This document shows positions 62,314-64,000 of a DNA stretch of 64,000 nucleotides, one piece after another. The notes beneath the pieces were generated by a model, which saw only the letters and a program-made list of their open reading frames with translations, had not been told where the DNA came from and ran no database searches. Source of the DNA: Cichorium intybus (lineage: Eukaryota; Streptophyta; Magnoliopsida; Asterales; Asteraceae); NCBI GenBank assembly GCA_023525715.1, contig CM042013.1, positions 70,312,494 to 70,376,493 on the forward strand, given 5' to 3'. Each line of letters begins with the position of its first letter. The stretch's first letter is position 1. A program made the translations under genes and the position numbers.

Positions 62314-63348
62314 TTCTTGGAATTTTTGGATTCGGTCCGGACATTTGGATGCGTAATGCCCCGATTTATCACAACGGTAACAGATTATTTTTTATAAATC
62401 TTTTTTCGCGTTTCGATTTGAGCCCGAATTTGAATTGGGCTGGTTATTGGGCTGTTTGGGCTTATTATTGGGTTGGGTCGATTTTGACCCGGATCCAACT
62501 GATGACCCGGATCCGCTACCTGGATTTGACCCGGATCGATTTAAACCCTCCCCTCGGTTGTTCCTTCCCCAATTTTTCCTTCTGTTTCTTTCTTCTTCGG
62601 CATCTCTCCCACCGCCTCCACCCTTCGAGCCACCGGCGACACCATTCGAACCACCACCAGCATTCGATCGGGTGAATAACACCCGATGCTGTTCATCTCC
62701 GCCTTCATCGCCGCGAATTCGTTCTTCGTAAGCCTTCAGACGTCCGACCACGTCCTCGAAGCCGACGGTCTTCAAATCGAGGACCTGCTCAAGGGATGCC
62801 ACTAGATGGATGAATCTCCGGGGAACGACCTTCAGAAGCTTCTTTACAAGTTTCGACTCGTCGATTATTTCACCGAGTGAGGCTGATTTTGAAGCCAAGC
62901 CGGAGAGCTTGCCGGCGAATGTATCAATCGTTTCTGAGTCATTCATCTTCAACCGATCAAAGTCGGTATTAAGGGTTTGCAGCCGGGCTTCCTTCACTCT
63001 GTCTGCTCCGACGTACCTCGATTTGATCGATTCCCACAGTACCTTCGAGTCTTCAACGTCTCCGATCTGCATGATGAGGGCTTCGGGGATTGCCTGATAC
63101 AATAGTCCCATTGCCAGGTTATTCTTTTCCTCGTTCTTTTATGAATTAGATTCGATGATATTCCAGCATTTGTGTATCCGCAGGACCACTTTCATTCGGA
63201 GGGACCAAACCGTGTAATTGGTTTGGGTTAGCATCGGGCAAGCCACCGATGTGGCTCCACTTTCTTTGGTTCTGACCGGAGGAGCAGCAATACCAACACC
63301 TCCGGCATCTTCAACGTCTGACATCTTCAGATGTTCAAGTTTCTTCAC
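62314..63348 (-). pseudogene. copia G gag, two in-frame stops
   Basis: Same frame as pol. Starts at ATG 63348 (MKKLEHLKMSDVEDAGG) or 63324. Shows LTQTNYTVWSLRMKVVL, a TAA near 63139, then AIPEALIMQIGDVEDSKVLW, YVGADRVKEARLQTL, FDRLKMNDSETIDTFAGKLS, a glycine/asparagine-rich basic region, a TAA at 62392-62394, and the CCHC knuckle CYRCDKSGHYASKC (about 62340-62385). The first stop removes the product early, so this copy cannot make full gag unless stops are read through. Confidence 0.88.
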
Positions 63349-63414
63349 ACGGACACAGTAAGAAACTCACTGCTTCAAGAAAAATTTGAATATTTGATTT
63401 GCTCTGATACCAAT

Positions 63415-63707
63415 TCAAGTTCTAAATGTATAAAAACATAAATAACCAAAATAAACTCTTTGATTATTGTTTAGAAATATAACTCAAAAACTGAACTAAT
63501 GGTTATACATATCTCTGTGTATTGGTGTGTTTTGTTAACCGCCTAGACTTGTGTTTTTATACTCAACTAGAACATAACACGATCCTAGTTATAATGATAA
63601 ACATAGATGGACAGTTAGACAATCACATGGATTCACAGGTGTGTAAACCTTTAGCACATGCTGCTTGGGTATTGTTGTCCCCTCCCTTTGAGCCGGAGAT
63701 TCCAACA
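63415..63707 (-). repeat. 5' LTR of copia G
   Basis: 293 bp. It starts two bases after the tRNA-Met primer site and is followed by the AAGAT duplication. Confidence 0.93.
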
Positions 63708-63712
63708 AAGAT

Positions 63713-64000
63713 AACCAGAAAAAAAAAAAACTGGGAACGAAAAGACAGATTAGTCTCGACCAAATAAATCTTTTACGATCTATATTATCGAAAAATTCAA
63801 ATATATTAAGATTTATAAATTTTTATTATAACAAAATAAATACCCCCAAAATTACAGTTATAATTTTTATATCATCGTTCGTAACATTTATTATTCAAAG
63901 ATGAACAAACTTTGCATCTAATTTTTAGAGTAAATTACAATTTTGGTCCCTGTGGTTGTCATGAAATTACAGTTTTAGTCATCCTTTTCAAATTTCACGC
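63713..64000. other. AT-rich tail with the edge of a common plant repeat
   Basis: Mostly AT-rich. From about 63928 the phrase GTAAATTACAATTTTGGTCC followed by CTGTGGTTGTC is a familiar end of plant non-autonomous DNA elements, cut by the window end. Confidence 0.4.

Larger units (their letters stand above)
58784..63707 (-). mobile_element. Ty1/copia element G, nearly intact
   Basis: Two 293-bp LTRs (58784-59076 and 63415-63707) with about six differences, flanked by a perfect AAGAT duplication (58779-58783, 63708-63712). On the minus strand they start TGTTGGAAT and end AGAACTTGA, an unusual TG...GA end pair. Primer site TGGTATCAGAGC (63401-63412) lies two bases inside the right LTR, and a purine tract (TTCAGGGGTGAT) lies beside the left LTR. 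Gag and pol are in one frame with two stops in gag. Confidence 0.94.

Overview
This is plant nuclear DNA, almost entirely nested transposable elements. It shows Ty1/copia, chromodomain-bearing Ty3/gypsy and Athila/Tat-type retrotransposons, a LINE, a Helitron, hAT and Mutator-type non-autonomous elements, PBS sites for initiator tRNA-Met and tRNA-Asp, and a land-plant RWP-RK (RKD-type) transcription factor gene. A flowering plant, probably a eudicot with a large genome, fits; I cannot fix the family. I saw no rRNA, tRNA or CRISPR, and only one weak candidate for an ordinary host gene.

Layout. 1-12.2 kb: a decayed Ty3/gypsy element (A) on +, split inside pol by a young LTR element on - (1610-9250, TSD GAAGT, two 1847-bp LTRs with about four differences). 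That inner element has no gag or pol. It carries an intron-containing RWP-RK gene on +, antisense to the element. 12.2-51.7 kb: a dead LINE on - is the oldest layer. It is cut by copia B (12942-18283), by an Athila-type element (18528-37689, TSD CACGT) and by a Tekay/Del-like gypsy F (39391-50611, TSD AACTC) with a Helitron in one LTR. Inside the Athila LTR lies a second element related to the RWP-RK carrier (18787-29452, TSD TAATA). It also holds an antisense RWP-RK copy, truncated, and is itself hit by copia C (21758-26767). The Athila body is replaced by a 5'-truncated copia E whose LTR holds a hAT-type MITE. 51.7-58.8 kb: microsatellites, a possible small gene, an LTR fragment, a small foldback element and a Mutator-type element with about 400-bp inverted repeats. 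58.8-63.7 kb: a nearly intact copia G.

The main result is a retrotransposon lineage with a transcription-factor cargo. Two elements with partly homologous LTRs each hold an RWP-RK gene with promoter and introns, antisense to the element, at the same relative place. One moved recently. Antisense orientation explains intron survival through an RNA intermediate, and LTR-driven transcripts would be antisense to RWP-RK genes.
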